NCBI GenBank assembly: GCA_002375695.1
Contig: DFMO01000015.1
Span: 186,001 to 250,000, forward strand
From: Flavobacteriaceae bacterium UBA3591
Lineage (GTDB): Bacteria; Bacteroidota; Bacteroidia; Flavobacteriales; Flavobacteriaceae
DNA: 64,000 nt
Direction of reading: 5' to 3'
The translations under genes and the position numbers were made by a program. Shown here piece by piece: positions 1 through 8,817 of the stretch; position 1 is the stretch's first letter; each line of letters begins with the position of its first letter. Below the pieces are notes generated by a model. That model searched no databases. It saw only the letters and a list, made by a program, of their open reading frames with translations, and was not told where the DNA came from.

Positions 1-2857
1 CGTCGTAAGCATTGGTGTGTAATGAATTACAGTTGTCGTAAATAGCGTAAAGTGCTTGTAAAGTGGTTCGGATATCGTTAAAATCAATTTCTTGTGCGTG
101 TAACGATCTTCCCGAAGTTTGAATATGGTATTTAAGCATTTGCGCTCTTGGGTTGGCACCGTACTTTTCTTTTAGTGCCTTTGCCCAAATTTTTCGGGCA
201 ACACGACCAATTACTGCATATTCTGGATCAATACCGTTGCTAAAGAAGAAAGAGAGATTTGGACCAAATTCGTTAATATCCATACCACGACTTAAATAGT
301 ACTCTACATAAGTAAAGCCGTTTGCAAGGGTAAATGCGAGCTGGGTAATTGGGTTTGCTCCAGCTTCGGCAATATGGTAACCACTTATTGAAACTGAGTA
401 GAAGTTTCGCACTTTTTTCTGAATAAAATACTCTTGCACATCGCCCATTAATCGCAGCGCAAATTCAGTAGAAAAAATACACGTATTTTGCGCTTGATCT
501 TCTTTTAAAATATCGGCTTGCACTGTACCGCGTACCTGCTGTAAGGTTTCGTATTTTATTTTATTATACACATCGGCATCCAAAACCTGATCGCCAGTTA
601 CACCAAGAAGCATAAGGCCTAAGCCGTTGTTACTTTCGGGCAGCTCTCCGTGATATTTTGGACGTTCTACCCCTTTCTCTTTGTAGATAGCGTTTATTTT
701 ATTCTCTACATCGGTTTCAAGACCATTTTCTGTAATGTACTTTTCACAGTTTTGATCTATGGCTGCATTCATAAAAAACCCTAACAACATAGGCGCCGGA
801 CCGTTAATAGTCATACTTACTGAAGTCATTGGGTGACTTAAATCAAACCCCGAATACAGTTTTTTAGCGTCGTCTAAGCAACAGATAGAAACTCCTGCGT
901 TACCAATTTTACCGTAAATATCGGGCCTTAAATCGGGGTCGTTACCATATAGAGTTACACTATCAAAAGCAGTAGAAAGTCTTTTTGCGGGCAATCCCAT
1001 ACTTACGTAATGAAAACGTCGGTTTGTACGCTCGGGACCTCCCTCGCCAGCAAACATACGCGCAGGGTCTTCTCCCGTTCTTTTAAAAGGATATAAACCG
1101 GCAGTGTACGGAAATTCGCCGGGTACATTTTCTTGTAAAACCCATTTTAAAATATCTCCCCAAGCTTGGTATTTTGGGAGTGCTACCTTTGGTATTTGGG
1201 TGTGCGATAGCGATTCGGTATGGGTTTTAATATTTATTTCTTTGCCGCGTACTTTAAAACTGTACACGGGGTTTTTATATTTATTTACTTTGTCGTCCCA
1301 TCCTAAAATTACTTCCCAGTTATACGGATCTAAGTTTAATTTTTCATTGTCAAATTCGGCTAAAAGCAATTTTAGTAAATCGTTGTTGCTTTCTGAAGTT
1401 TTAATAGAGTTAGATACAATTCCGCCCTTGTCCAATTCAGGCTGAGCGCCCGAAATTGTTTCAATGGTTTTAAAAATTCCGTAAAGTTTTTGAGCAACTT
1501 CGGCTTGGCTACTGGCTCTTTTATCGTAGCTTCGGTTGTTTTCAGCAATTTCAGATAAATAACGTGTACGAGCCGGTGGAATAACAAAAACCTTTTCTTC
1601 CATTTCTTCCGAAACGAGGTAGTTACTTGGTAGTTTCGCATCGGTTTTTTCTGAAATTTCCTGCATTACAGCCCCGTATAATTTATTCATCCCGGGATCA
1701 TTAAATTGCGAAGCAATAGTACCAAACACAGGCAGGTCGTCGTGCGAAGTATCCCAAAGTTGATGGTTGCGCACATATTGTTTTTTAACATCGCGAAGCG
1801 CATCTAGCGAGCCTCTTTTATCAAACTTGTTGATCGCAACAATATCTGCAAAGTCCAGCATATCTATTTTCTCTAACTGGGTTGCAGCACCAAATTCTGG
1901 TGTCATTACATAAAGGGAAACGTCGCTATGTTCAATAATTTCGGTATCGCTTTGACCAATACCTGAAGTTTCTAAAATTATTAAATCGAATTTTGCTGCT
2001 TTTAAAACCTCAATAGCTTCTGACACGTATTTTGACAGCGCTAAGTTACTTTGTCTGGTTGCTAAGCTACGCATATATACGCGAGGGGAGTTTATGGCGT
2101 TCATTCTAATTCGATCCCCTAACAAGGCACCTCCTGTTTTTCTTTTTGAAGGATCAACCGAAATAATTCCTATGGTTTTTTCTGGAAAATCTATTAAAAA
2201 TCGTCGAACTAATTCGTCTACCAACGAAGATTTTCCTGCACCTCCCGTACCTGTAATCCCTAAAACGGGCGTCTTTGAGTCTTTATTTAGAGTGTGAATT
2301 TTATCTAAAGCTTCTTCTGCCACTTCTGGAAAGTTTTCGGCAGAAGAAATTAATCGAGCAATAGCGCCTGTGTCTTTAGCAGCCAATTTATCTAAAGATC
2401 CATTTAAATTATCGCCAATAGGAAAATCAGACAACGAAACCAAATCGTTAATCATTCCTTGCAATCCTAAATCGCGTCCGTCATCGGGTGCGTAGATGCG
2501 CGTTATTCCGTAATCCATCAACTCCTTAATCTCAGATGGCAAAATAACACCACCGCCACCGCCAAAAATCTTTATATGCCCCGCTCCTTTTTCCTGAAGC
2601 AAATCGTACATATATTTAAAATACTCGTTATGTCCTCCTTGGTACGATGTAAGTGCAATGGCATTAGCATCTTCCTGAATGGCAGTATTTACAACCTCTT
2701 CAACGCTTCTATCGTGACCTAAATGAATAACTTCAACACCCGTAGACTGGATAATTCTACGCATAATGTTGATTGCTGCATCGTGACCGTCAAAAAGTGA
2801 AGCTGCCGTTACAATTCGAACTTTATATTTTGGTTTATAGGGACTTACCTTTTCCAT
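1..2857 (-). CDS. icmF: IcmF-type fused isobutyryl-CoA mutase (partial, C-terminus off the window)
   Basis: Adenosylcobalamin-dependent acyl-CoA mutase with its own G-protein chaperone in one chain. Read from ATG 2857, 952 residues are visible. The N-terminal B12-binding domain has FDGHDAA with the probable axial ligand His25. A MeaB-like GTPase domain has P-loop GTGGAGKSS at residues 203-211, and the mutase TIM barrel follows. In the barrel, Phe602 (ARMFAGEG) and Gln790 (KEDQAQNTCIF) sit where methylmalonyl-CoA mutases carry Tyr and Arg. That pair is the isobutyryl-CoA (branched-chain) mutase signature, so methylmalonyl-CoA is an unlikely substrate. The protein is cytosolic and probably acts in branched-chain acyl-CoA metabolism. 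The C-terminus lies beyond base 1. The family call is firm; the exact substrate is inferred. Confidence 0.93.
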   Translation of the reverse strand, partial: MEKVSPYKPKYKVRIVTAASLFDGHDAAINIMRRIIQSTGVEVIHLGHDRSVEEVVNTAIQEDANAIALTSYQGGHNEYFKYMYDLLQEKGAGHIKIFGGGGGVILPSEIKELMDYGITRIYAPDDGRDLGLQGMINDLVSLSDFPIGDNLNGSLDKLAAKDTGAIARLISSAENFPEVAEEALDKIHTLNKDSKTPVLGITGTGGAGKSSLVDELVRRFLIDFPEKTIGIISVDPSKRKTGGALLGDRIRMNAINSPRVYMRSLATRQSNLALSKYVSEAIEVLKAAKFDLIILETSGIGQSDTEIIEHSDVSLYVMTPEFGAATQLEKIDMLDFADIVAINKFDKRGSLDALRDVKKQYVRNHQLWDTSHDDLPVFGTIASQFNDPGMNKLYGAVMQEISEKTDAKLPSNYLVSEEMEEKVFVIPPARTRYLSEIAENNRSYDKRASSQAEVAQKLYGIFKTIETISGAQPELDKGGIVSNSIKTSESNNDLLKLLLAEFDNEKLNLDPYNWEVILGWDDKVNKYKNPVYSFKVRGKEINIKTHTESLSHTQIPKVALPKYQAWGDILKWVLQENVPGEFPYTAGLYPFKRTGEDPARMFAGEGGPERTNRRFHYVSMGLPAKRLSTAFDSVTLYGNDPDLRPDIYGKIGNAGVSICCLDDAKKLYSGFDLSHPMTSVSMTINGPAPMLLGFFMNAAIDQNCEKYITENGLETDVENKINAIYKEKGVERPKYHGELPESNNGLGLMLLGVTGDQVLDADVYNKIKYETLQQVRGTVQADILKEDQAQNTCIFSTEFALRLMGDVQEYFIQKKVRNFYSVSISGYHIAEAGANPITQLAFTLANGFTYVEYYLSRGMDINEFGPNLSFFFSNGIDPEYAVIGRVARKIWAKALKEKYGANPRAQMLKYHIQTSGRSLHAQEIDFNDIRTTLQALYAIYDNCNSLHTNAYD

Positions 2858-2885
2858 TGAATTTTCTATTATATTTTATGAATTG

Positions 2886-2893
2886 CAAATTTA
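2886..2893 (-). promoter_or_regulatory. Predicted -7 box of icmF
   Basis: Reading the minus strand, TAAATTTG followed by C matches the Bacteroidota sigma-A -7 consensus TAnnTTTG, 28 bases upstream of the icmF ATG. No clear -33 TTG is seen. No cobalamin riboswitch-like structure is visible in the short leader. Confidence 0.5.
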
Positions 2894-2957
2894 GTTAAAT
2901 CTTAACGAACATAACACTTAACAAGAATATTGATATCACAAAAAAAACCAAATTCTG

Positions 2958-2987
2958 TTGTGTTATTTCAACTTTTTTGTATATTGC
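2958..2987 (+). promoter_or_regulatory. Possible promoter of the T9SS protein gene
   Basis: TTG at 2958-2960 lies 19 bases before TATATTGC at 2980-2987, an imperfect match to the Bacteroidota TTG-N17-23-TAnnTTTG promoter. The leader to the ATG at 3022 would be about 30 bases. Confidence 0.4.
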
Positions 2988-3021
2988 AACATCAATATTA
3001 AACAATTAAAAACTTAACATT

Positions 3022-3918
3022 ATGAAAAAAATTTACTTATTAGCTTTTGCTTTAGGAGCTTTTACTTTTAGCGCTAATGCTCAAATCATTGATGATGACA
3101 TGGAAGGATACTCTACAGGTCCTGTTCATGAAGATCATTGGTCTAGCTGGAGTGGTGCTGCTGGCCCTGAAGATTTAATCATTACTACAGATCAAGCTTT
3201 TTCTGGATCTCAGTCTGGTTATATTGGCGATGATGGTGTACAAGATGCAGTATTAATGTTGGGTAACCAAACTTCTGGACAGTACACTTTATCTTGGTAT
3301 ATGTATGTTCCTGGAGGTAAAACAGGTTACTACAACATTCAGGAAGATGAAGACACTGGTGCATCTGGTGGAATTTGGGGTATTAATGTACACTTTAACA
3401 TGGACGGTTTAGCTCCTGGTACTGGATATGTTGTTGATGACCAAAACCCTGCAAACATTGTAGCTACGTTTACTTACCCAGAAAACTTCTGGTTCCAAAT
3501 TACACACGAAATTGATTTAGACACAGACACTGTAGTTATGTCTATCGATGGTACTGAAATTTACAATGGTGATTTCTACTCAGGTGGTAACTTAGGAGGT
3601 GTTGACTTTTTCTCAATCGATGCTAACAACCAGTACTATTTAGACGATGTATTCTTTGATGCTGCAACTGCAGGTGTTGAAGATTTCGCTGCTGGTTCTT
3701 TTAGCGTATACCCTAACCCAGTAAAAGATGTTTTAAACATTAGCACTAAAACTGCTGTAGATAACGTAACTGTTTACGATGTTTTAGGTAAAGTTGTTCT
3801 TACTCAAACTCCTGGAGTTATTTCTCCAAAAGTTGATATGAGCGGTCTTGCATCTGGAGCTTACATGGTTCAAGTAACTATTGGTAACGCTACTAAAACA
3901 GTTAAAGTTCTTAAATAA
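3022..3918 (+). CDS. T9SS type A sorting domain-containing secreted protein
   Basis: Secreted protein of 298 residues. Residues 1-20 form a Sec signal peptide ending in SANAQ. The middle (about 22-215) is acidic, rich in Gly, Asp and aromatic residues, and looks like a beta-sandwich (concanavalin/LamG-like) carbohydrate- or surface-binding module. I cannot name its ligand. Residues about 228-298 are a type IX secretion C-terminal domain (FSVYPNPVKDVLNIS, then GAYMVQVTIGNATKTVKVLK), which directs export across the outer membrane and surface attachment. The gene is a single transcription unit with its own promoter and a strong terminator. Codon use looks like that of a highly expressed gene. 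Confidence 0.85.
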   Translation: MKKIYLLAFALGAFTFSANAQIIDDDMEGYSTGPVHEDHWSSWSGAAGPEDLIITTDQAFSGSQSGYIGDDGVQDAVLMLGNQTSGQYTLSWYMYVPGGKTGYYNIQEDEDTGASGGIWGINVHFNMDGLAPGTGYVVDDQNPANIVATFTYPENFWFQITHEIDLDTDTVVMSIDGTEIYNGDFYSGGNLGGVDFFSIDANNQYYLDDVFFDAATAGVEDFAAGSFSVYPNPVKDVLNISTKTAVDNVTVYDVLGKVVLTQTPGVISPKVDMSGLASGAYMVQVTIGNATKTVKVLK

Positions 3919-3942
3919 GAATTTATAAAGTTTTATAAAAAG

Positions 3943-3970
3943 AGCCCTTCAATTTTGAAGGGCTTTTTTA
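3943..3970 (+). terminator. Rho-independent terminator
   Basis: AGCCCTTCAA at 3943-3952 pairs with TTGAAGGGCT at 3955-3964 and is followed by a T run. It closes the T9SS protein gene. Confidence 0.9.
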
Positions 3971-3998
3971 TATTTGAAATTTACGTAATTCACAAAAT

Positions 3999-4706
3999 AT
4001 GATTCTTAAAAAGCTATTTATTTTCTGTTCAATATTTGCATTTATTTCTTGCGCCGAACTTCAACAAGTAGTAAATACCCTTCCTTCACAAACAGGAACT
4101 AACCCAGCTATGATTGCCAGTGGTTTAAAGCAAGCGCTCAACTTTGGAATCGACAAACAAGTGTCAAAACTTACCAAAGAAAACGGGTTTTATTCAAACC
4201 AATTGGTAAAAATCATGCTTCCTGCCGAATTGCGAAAAGTAGATCAAACTCTTAGAGATATAGGCTTAGGCAGATTGGCCGATGAAGGCATAAAAGCGCT
4301 TAATAGAGCTGCCGAAGATGCCGTAAAAGAAGCCACTCCAATATTTGTAGATGCCGTTCAACAAATAACTTTTACAGATGCCAAGAACATATTATTAGGG
4401 CCAGATAATGCGGCAACAAATTATTTAAAACAGCGCACAAATACTGCTTTATACTCAAAATTTAACCCTGTTATTAAAAATTCATTTTCAAAAGTAGGCG
4501 CCGATCAAATTTGGACAAATATTATCACCAGATATAATGCGGTGCCATTTGTAACCAAAGTTAATCCAGACCTAACAGATTATGTTACAAACGAAGCCTT
4601 AGATGGCGTTTATAAAATGATTAGTATTGAAGAAAAAGAAATTAGAAATAATGTAGCCGCAAGAACCACAAATTTACTAAAACGTGTTTTTGCACTGCAA
4701 GACTAA
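3999..4706 (+). CDS. DUF4197 domain lipoprotein
   Basis: Predicted lipoprotein of 235 residues: a hydrophobic start followed by lipobox AFISC with Cys18. The rest matches the DUF4197 family over its whole length: a helical protein with conserved ALNFGIDKQVSKL, a PLLxR-like central part, VPFVTKVNPDLTDYVT and a closing AARTTNLLKRVF. Function is unknown; it probably sits in the periplasm, anchored to a membrane. It starts 29 bases after the preceding terminator. Family assignment rests on recalled motif order. Confidence 0.8.
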   Translation: MILKKLFIFCSIFAFISCAELQQVVNTLPSQTGTNPAMIASGLKQALNFGIDKQVSKLTKENGFYSNQLVKIMLPAELRKVDQTLRDIGLGRLADEGIKALNRAAEDAVKEATPIFVDAVQQITFTDAKNILLGPDNAATNYLKQRTNTALYSKFNPVIKNSFSKVGADQIWTNIITRYNAVPFVTKVNPDLTDYVTNEALDGVYKMISIEEKEIRNNVAARTTNLLKRVFALQD

Positions 4707-4781
4707 TTTACCCACATATATGTAAGCGCTCTTTATGATAGCATTAACCTCTTATTAATAGAAAGTTACCATATAGCGGAG

Positions 4782-4789
4782 TATCTTTG
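4782..4789 (+). promoter_or_regulatory. -7 box of the Lacal_2735 gene
   Basis: TATCTTTG followed by C is an exact TAnnTTTG match 20 bases before the ATG at 4810. The leader is therefore very short. A clean -33 TTG is not seen. Confidence 0.6.
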
Positions 4790-4809
4790 CTCCTTGTAAA
4801 AAATGAGAA

Positions 4810-4992
4810 ATGTTTAGTTGGTTTAGAAGAAAATCGCGAGTAGAATTATTAGAAGAACGTTATCGACGTTTAATGAGGCAATCATTTGAATTGTCTATAA
4901 AAAATCCAAAAAAAAGTAAAAAAGCACGTGAGTTAGCCGAAAAAATTCTACAAGAAATTCAATACCTCTCCTTAAAACAAGCCGATAAATAA
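4810..4992 (+). CDS. Lacal_2735 family small protein
   Basis: Basic, helical protein of 60 residues. It opens with MFSWFRRKSR and then has a charged, probably coiled-coil segment ending in QEIQYLSLKQADK. This pattern (aromatic/basic start, heptad-like E/L/K body, about 60 residues) fits the flavobacterial Lacal_2735 family, whose function is unknown. It has its own promoter and converges on the BtuF-like gene with a 4-base gap. Confidence 0.7.
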   Translation: MFSWFRRKSRVELLEERYRRLMRQSFELSIKNPKKSKKARELAEKILQEIQYLSLKQADK

Positions 4993-4996
4993 CAAT

Positions 4997-5770
4997 TTAA
5001 AACAAAGTTTTAAAATAACCGAAAGCTTTAGCCAATCGTGAACCATACCAACTATAGTATTCACCATCTACCAATTTTACTTCTTTTTTAAACTTTTGGC
5101 TTAACAACACCGCATCTGCTTTTTTAAACGGATAAGGTTCGGTTGAAAGTAAAATTACATCGGCTTGATTAAAATCTTCGTCCTTTACTTCGGGATAACG
5201 ACCTCGATTTTGAGAAATGACATTTTCAAATTTATTTAGTTGCAGTAACGAATCTATAAATGTTTGTTTACCGGCCGCCATATATGGGCCTTTCCATATA
5301 AGATATAACACCTTTTTTGCCGTTACAGAATTTACAAAAGATTGGTGCTTTTTAAATTCTTCGTCTATTTCGGTATTAATTTGAGCAGCCTTGGCTTTTA
5401 CTTCAAACAAGTCGCCGAAAGCTGTAATTAACGATTTAGTATCTAAAACATTTTCAATATCACTAATCCAAACAGGGGCTATTTTTTCTAGTTGTGCGAC
5501 CATCTCCTTGGTATTTTCTTCTTTATTACAAAGAATAACATCTGGATTTAAAGATGTAATTTTTTCGAAATCAACCTTCTTTGTTCCGCCTACAACAGTT
5601 GTAGATGCACGTAAATTTACGGGGTGGACACAAAACTTGGTAACTCCCACAATCTTGTTACGCAACCCCAGATCGACCAAAAGTTCGGTTTGCGAGGGCA
5701 CTAATGAAATAATTCGTTTGGGAATATGTGGCAGTGAAACGGGTCTATTTAATTGATCAACGAATTCCAT
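4997..5770 (-). CDS. Helical-backbone metal receptor (BtuF-like cobalamin/iron-siderophore binding protein)
   Basis: A 257-residue protein of the class III ABC substrate-binding fold: first lobe RIISLVPSQTELLVDLGL, then VGVTKFCVHP and a long helix to the second lobe. The match is to BtuF/FecB-like receptors for cobalamin or ferric siderophores. There is no Sec signal or lipobox at the start (MEFVDQLNRPVSLPHIPK), so it may be cytosolic. No permease or ATPase gene is adjacent. Its start overlaps the end of pyrF by 14 bases, and prfA lies upstream in the same direction, so the three are probably co-transcribed. Ligand is not determinable. Confidence 0.75.
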   Translation of the reverse strand: MEFVDQLNRPVSLPHIPKRIISLVPSQTELLVDLGLRNKIVGVTKFCVHPVNLRASTTVVGGTKKVDFEKITSLNPDVILCNKEENTKEMVAQLEKIAPVWISDIENVLDTKSLITAFGDLFEVKAKAAQINTEIDEEFKKHQSFVNSVTAKKVLYLIWKGPYMAAGKQTFIDSLLQLNKFENVISQNRGRYPEVKDEDFNQADVILLSTEPYPFKKADAVLLSQKFKKEVKLVDGEYYSWYGSRLAKAFGYFKTLF

Positions 5771-6578
5771 CGAGAATAGATTTCATTTCCAATTGTAAGC
5801 TTTGCGCTTGTTGTGCAGCGGCTTGAGCAAAATCGTCTTTCTTTGATGCATAAATAACACCTCGCGATGAGTTTATTAGCAGTCCAATATTTTTAGTTAG
5901 CCCGTATTTACAAACTTCGGCTAAGTTTCCACCCTGTGCCCCAACGCCAGGAACAAGTAAAAAACTATCTGGCACAATTTGTCTAATTTCAGAGAGGTAT
6001 TCGGCTTTTGTTGCCCCAATTACATACATTAAATTTTCACTGTTTTCCCAGTTTTTTGAAGTTTTTAAAACCTGTTTATAAACTTCTTCTCCGTCGGTAA
6101 TTTTTGTCTGAAAATCAAAAGCTCCTTTATTTGAAGTAAGTGCGAGCAAAATTGTATGTTTATCCTTAAAAGCAAGAAATGGCTCTACCGAGTCTTTTCC
6201 CATATAAGGCGCTACTGTTACCGAATCAAATCCTAAATCGGTAAAAAATGCTTTGGCGTAGCGAGAAGACGTATTCCCAATATCACCGCGCTTGGCATCG
6301 GCAATAGTAAAAATTTCGGGGTACTTAGTATTTAAATAAGAAATGGTCTTTTCTAAAGCTTTCCAACCTTTTATTCCGTAGGCTTCGTAAAAGGCAGAGT
6401 TGGGCTTATAGGCTACAGTATATTGATGTGTAGCGTCAATAATCGCTTTATTAAATGAAAAAATAGGGTCTTCTTCATGCAATAAAGACGTTGGTATTTT
6501 ATCAATATCAACGTCTAAACCCACACATAGAAATGAATTTTTCCTGTGAATTTCTGAAACTAATTTTTCTGTTGTCAT
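5757..6578 (-). CDS. pyrF: Orotidine 5'-phosphate decarboxylase
   Basis: Last step of UMP synthesis: OMP to UMP plus CO2. The 273-residue length and catalytic motif ADAKRGDIGNTS (Asp94, Lys96, Asp99) place it in the longer type 2 OMP decarboxylase group. The N-terminal substrate strand FLCVGLDVD and the closing GLLINSSRG (phosphate grip) are also present. The gene is in a minus-strand unit, 27 bases after prfA, and overlaps the BtuF-like gene downstream. pyrE for the preceding step lies at 30477. Confidence 0.95.
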   Translation of the reverse strand: MTTEKLVSEIHRKNSFLCVGLDVDIDKIPTSLLHEEDPIFSFNKAIIDATHQYTVAYKPNSAFYEAYGIKGWKALEKTISYLNTKYPEIFTIADAKRGDIGNTSSRYAKAFFTDLGFDSVTVAPYMGKDSVEPFLAFKDKHTILLALTSNKGAFDFQTKITDGEEVYKQVLKTSKNWENSENLMYVIGATKAEYLSEIRQIVPDSFLLVPGVGAQGGNLAEVCKYGLTKNIGLLINSSRGVIYASKKDDFAQAAAQQAQSLQLEMKSILDGIR

Positions 6579-6605
6579 ATTATTATATTTCAGAAGTTTG
6601 AAATA

Positions 6606-7682
6606 TTAAAAGGTATCTCCTGTTTCTTTTAGTTTTTCGGTATTACTCACCAACTGTAGCTCGTCAATAATTTCTTGAATGTCGCCATTCATAATATTTT
6701 GGAGATTGTACAAGGTTAAATTTATACGGTGGTCTGTTACTCGCCCTTGTGAATAATTGTAAGTTCTAATCTTAGCACTACGGTCGCCACTAGTAACCAT
6801 AGAGCCGCGTTTTAGTGCATCTTCGGCTTGTTTCTTTGCCAATTCTAAATCGTAAAGTCTTGAGCGAAGCACTTTAAATGCTTTTTCTTTGTTTTTGTGT
6901 TGCGACTTTTGATCTTGACATTGGGCAACAATCCCTGTAGGGACGTGCGTTAATCGTACTGCCGAATAGGTAGTATTTACTGATTGTCCTCCAGGCCCCG
7001 ACGAACAGAAAAAATCTACGCGTACATCTTTTGGGTTAATTTCAATATCAAAATCTTCTGCTTCGGGAAACACCATTACGGTTGCGGCGCTTGTATGTAC
7101 CCTTCCTTGCGTTTCGGTTTGTGGCACACGTTGTACACGGTGCACGCCTGCTTCAAATTTTAATGTACCGTAAACATCTTCGCCTTCAATTTCAATATGC
7201 ACTTCTTTATAACCACCGCTAGTACCTTCACTAAAATCAATAATATTTGCTTTCCAGCCGCGACCTTCGCAATACTTTGTGTACATTCTTAAAAGGTCTC
7301 CGGCAAAAATACTCGCTTCATCTCCCCCCGTACCGGCTCTAATTTCCATAACGGCATTTTTTGCATCTTCGGGGTCTTTGGGCACTAACAAAAATTTTAT
7401 TTCTTCCTCGAGTTTTGGCAAACGTTCTTGGGCTTCTTCTTGTTGCATTTTGGCCATCTCGACCATCTCGGGGTCGCTACCATCGGCAATTATTTCTTCG
7501 GCTTCTTTAATATTATCGGTAAGCTCAATATACTCTGCTCTTTTATCCATTAAAACCCGAAGGTCTTTATACTCTTTATTGAGTTGAATATACCGCTTTT
7601 GATCGCTAATAATATCGGGTTGAATGATGAGATCACTTACCTCATCGAATCGTTGTTTTATAATTTGAAGCCTGTCTAACAT
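6606..7682 (-). CDS. prfA: Peptide chain release factor 1
   Basis: Releases nascent protein at UAA and UAG. At 358 residues it is the usual RF1 length. The GGQ peptidyl-tRNA hydrolysis motif is at 231-233 (SSGPGGQSVNTT). The stop-codon-recognition tripeptide reads PQT at 187-189 (RVPQTETQGRVHTSAA), fitting the RF1 P-x-T pattern but differing from E. coli PAT. RF2 would carry SPF there. It is first in the prfA-pyrF-BtuF-like unit. Confidence 0.95.
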   Translation of the reverse strand: MLDRLQIIKQRFDEVSDLIIQPDIISDQKRYIQLNKEYKDLRVLMDKRAEYIELTDNIKEAEEIIADGSDPEMVEMAKMQQEEAQERLPKLEEEIKFLLVPKDPEDAKNAVMEIRAGTGGDEASIFAGDLLRMYTKYCEGRGWKANIIDFSEGTSGGYKEVHIEIEGEDVYGTLKFEAGVHRVQRVPQTETQGRVHTSAATVMVFPEAEDFDIEINPKDVRVDFFCSSGPGGQSVNTTYSAVRLTHVPTGIVAQCQDQKSQHKNKEKAFKVLRSRLYDLELAKKQAEDALKRGSMVTSGDRSAKIRTYNYSQGRVTDHRINLTLYNLQNIMNGDIQEIIDELQLVSNTEKLKETGDTF

Positions 7683-7805
7683 AGAGATTTTATAATGGGT
7701 GTAAATTTACAATTTTTTAGCCGAAATATTTCTTTGAAAATTACGACTCTAAAAAACTGCAATTATTCTTTTTTAAACAATTATACCGAAGTTTTTAAAG
7801 TGTTT

Positions 7806-8807
7806 TTAAGAAGTTTCCTTTTTAGAAAGTTTATCAAAATCTATTACCACTCCTATTCCCAACACTTGCTTCCATTGCACTGTGGGGCCTTGTTTAATAA
7901 TTTCTTCGTTTGTAATATCGTCGCGCTGAGACGCCATTTTAATGTCGTTATCATATCGTAAATGCGACCCGAGGGAAGCCTTAACAAATTTATTCACCTT
8001 CATATCAAAATGAACCTCCCAATCTATATCTATATTTCCAAAACTATTGATGTAATCTGTGTATAGCCTTAACTGACTATTTAACTCAATATTTTCAAAA
8101 ATTTGTTCTTCGTATTTATTTGTCAATAAAATACCCACTTCATTTTTTACTCTACTACCGGGATTAAGCATATTGCCTTCAAGGTCGTAAATTGCGGGAT
8201 TTACACCAAAAGCGCCTTTATTTGCCAAGGCATCGTCTAATACAAACGTTGTTTTTATGGTGAAGGGAGAAGCGTAAAACGACAAATGCTCTATTTTTTT
8301 ACCGTATTCCATTCCCATACCAAAAAACATATATCCTGGCGCCAAAAATCGTGAAATAGCTTGCTCTGTATCGGGGTATTTATATCCGTTTGAAAACTGA
8401 GTATTAAAACTAAATCGCGCCGAATAAAACCAGTTGCTTATAGAATCTGTTTGCAGTACCAAATTAGATTTAAGGTCTATTATATCTTCAGTCTTTTTTA
8501 CCCCATTCTCTTCCTGTTTATTTAAACCGTATTTTAGGTTTATTTGAGAATTCCAAGACCACTTTTCACTTTTAAATTTTGCAGTCGACTTGCCCGAAAC
8601 AATACCCGAAATAGAATTTGTTCCTCCCGAATTCCAATTGGTAAATGAAACCTGATTAAGCAATAAACCCACTTCATTTTTTGTGTGCCAACCTAAATTT
8701 ACAGTATCGCGAGGTGTAGTGGCTAAAGCCAAAGTATCTGCACAAGCCCATGCTGGGTTACCGCTCATAAATAAAGCGATAACACTTAAATAAATTATGT
8801 TTTTCAT
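7806..8807 (-). CDS. DUF3078 domain-containing outer-membrane-like protein
   Basis: Protein of 333 residues from ATG 8807, chosen over an upstream start because this one begins exactly at a signal peptide (MKNIIYLSVIALFMSG) and clears purM by 10 bases. After the signal comes DTVNLGWHTKNEVGLLLNQVS and then a series of alternating amphipathic strands with aromatic ends, consistent with an outer-membrane beta-barrel. It matches DUF3078, common in Bacteroidota and of unknown function. It probably shares the purM promoter. Confidence 0.78.
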   Translation of the reverse strand: MKNIIYLSVIALFMSGNPAWACADTLALATTPRDTVNLGWHTKNEVGLLLNQVSFTNWNSGGTNSISGIVSGKSTAKFKSEKWSWNSQINLKYGLNKQEENGVKKTEDIIDLKSNLVLQTDSISNWFYSARFSFNTQFSNGYKYPDTEQAISRFLAPGYMFFGMGMEYGKKIEHLSFYASPFTIKTTFVLDDALANKGAFGVNPAIYDLEGNMLNPGSRVKNEVGILLTNKYEEQIFENIELNSQLRLYTDYINSFGNIDIDWEVHFDMKVNKFVKASLGSHLRYDNDIKMASQRDDITNEEIIKQGPTVQWKQVLGIGVVIDFDKLSKKETS

Positions 8808-8817
8808 GATTATTGTA

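Noticed and set aside
2858..3021. Possible cobalamin riboswitch in the icmF leader
   Set aside because: The leader is about 25-30 bases, too short, and no B12-box or long stems are seen.
7695..7961. Plus-strand open frame overlapping the DUF3078 gene
   Set aside because: Most of it is the complement of the DUF3078 coding end; no conserved-looking sequence and no promoter. The 7683-7805 gap is otherwise plain.
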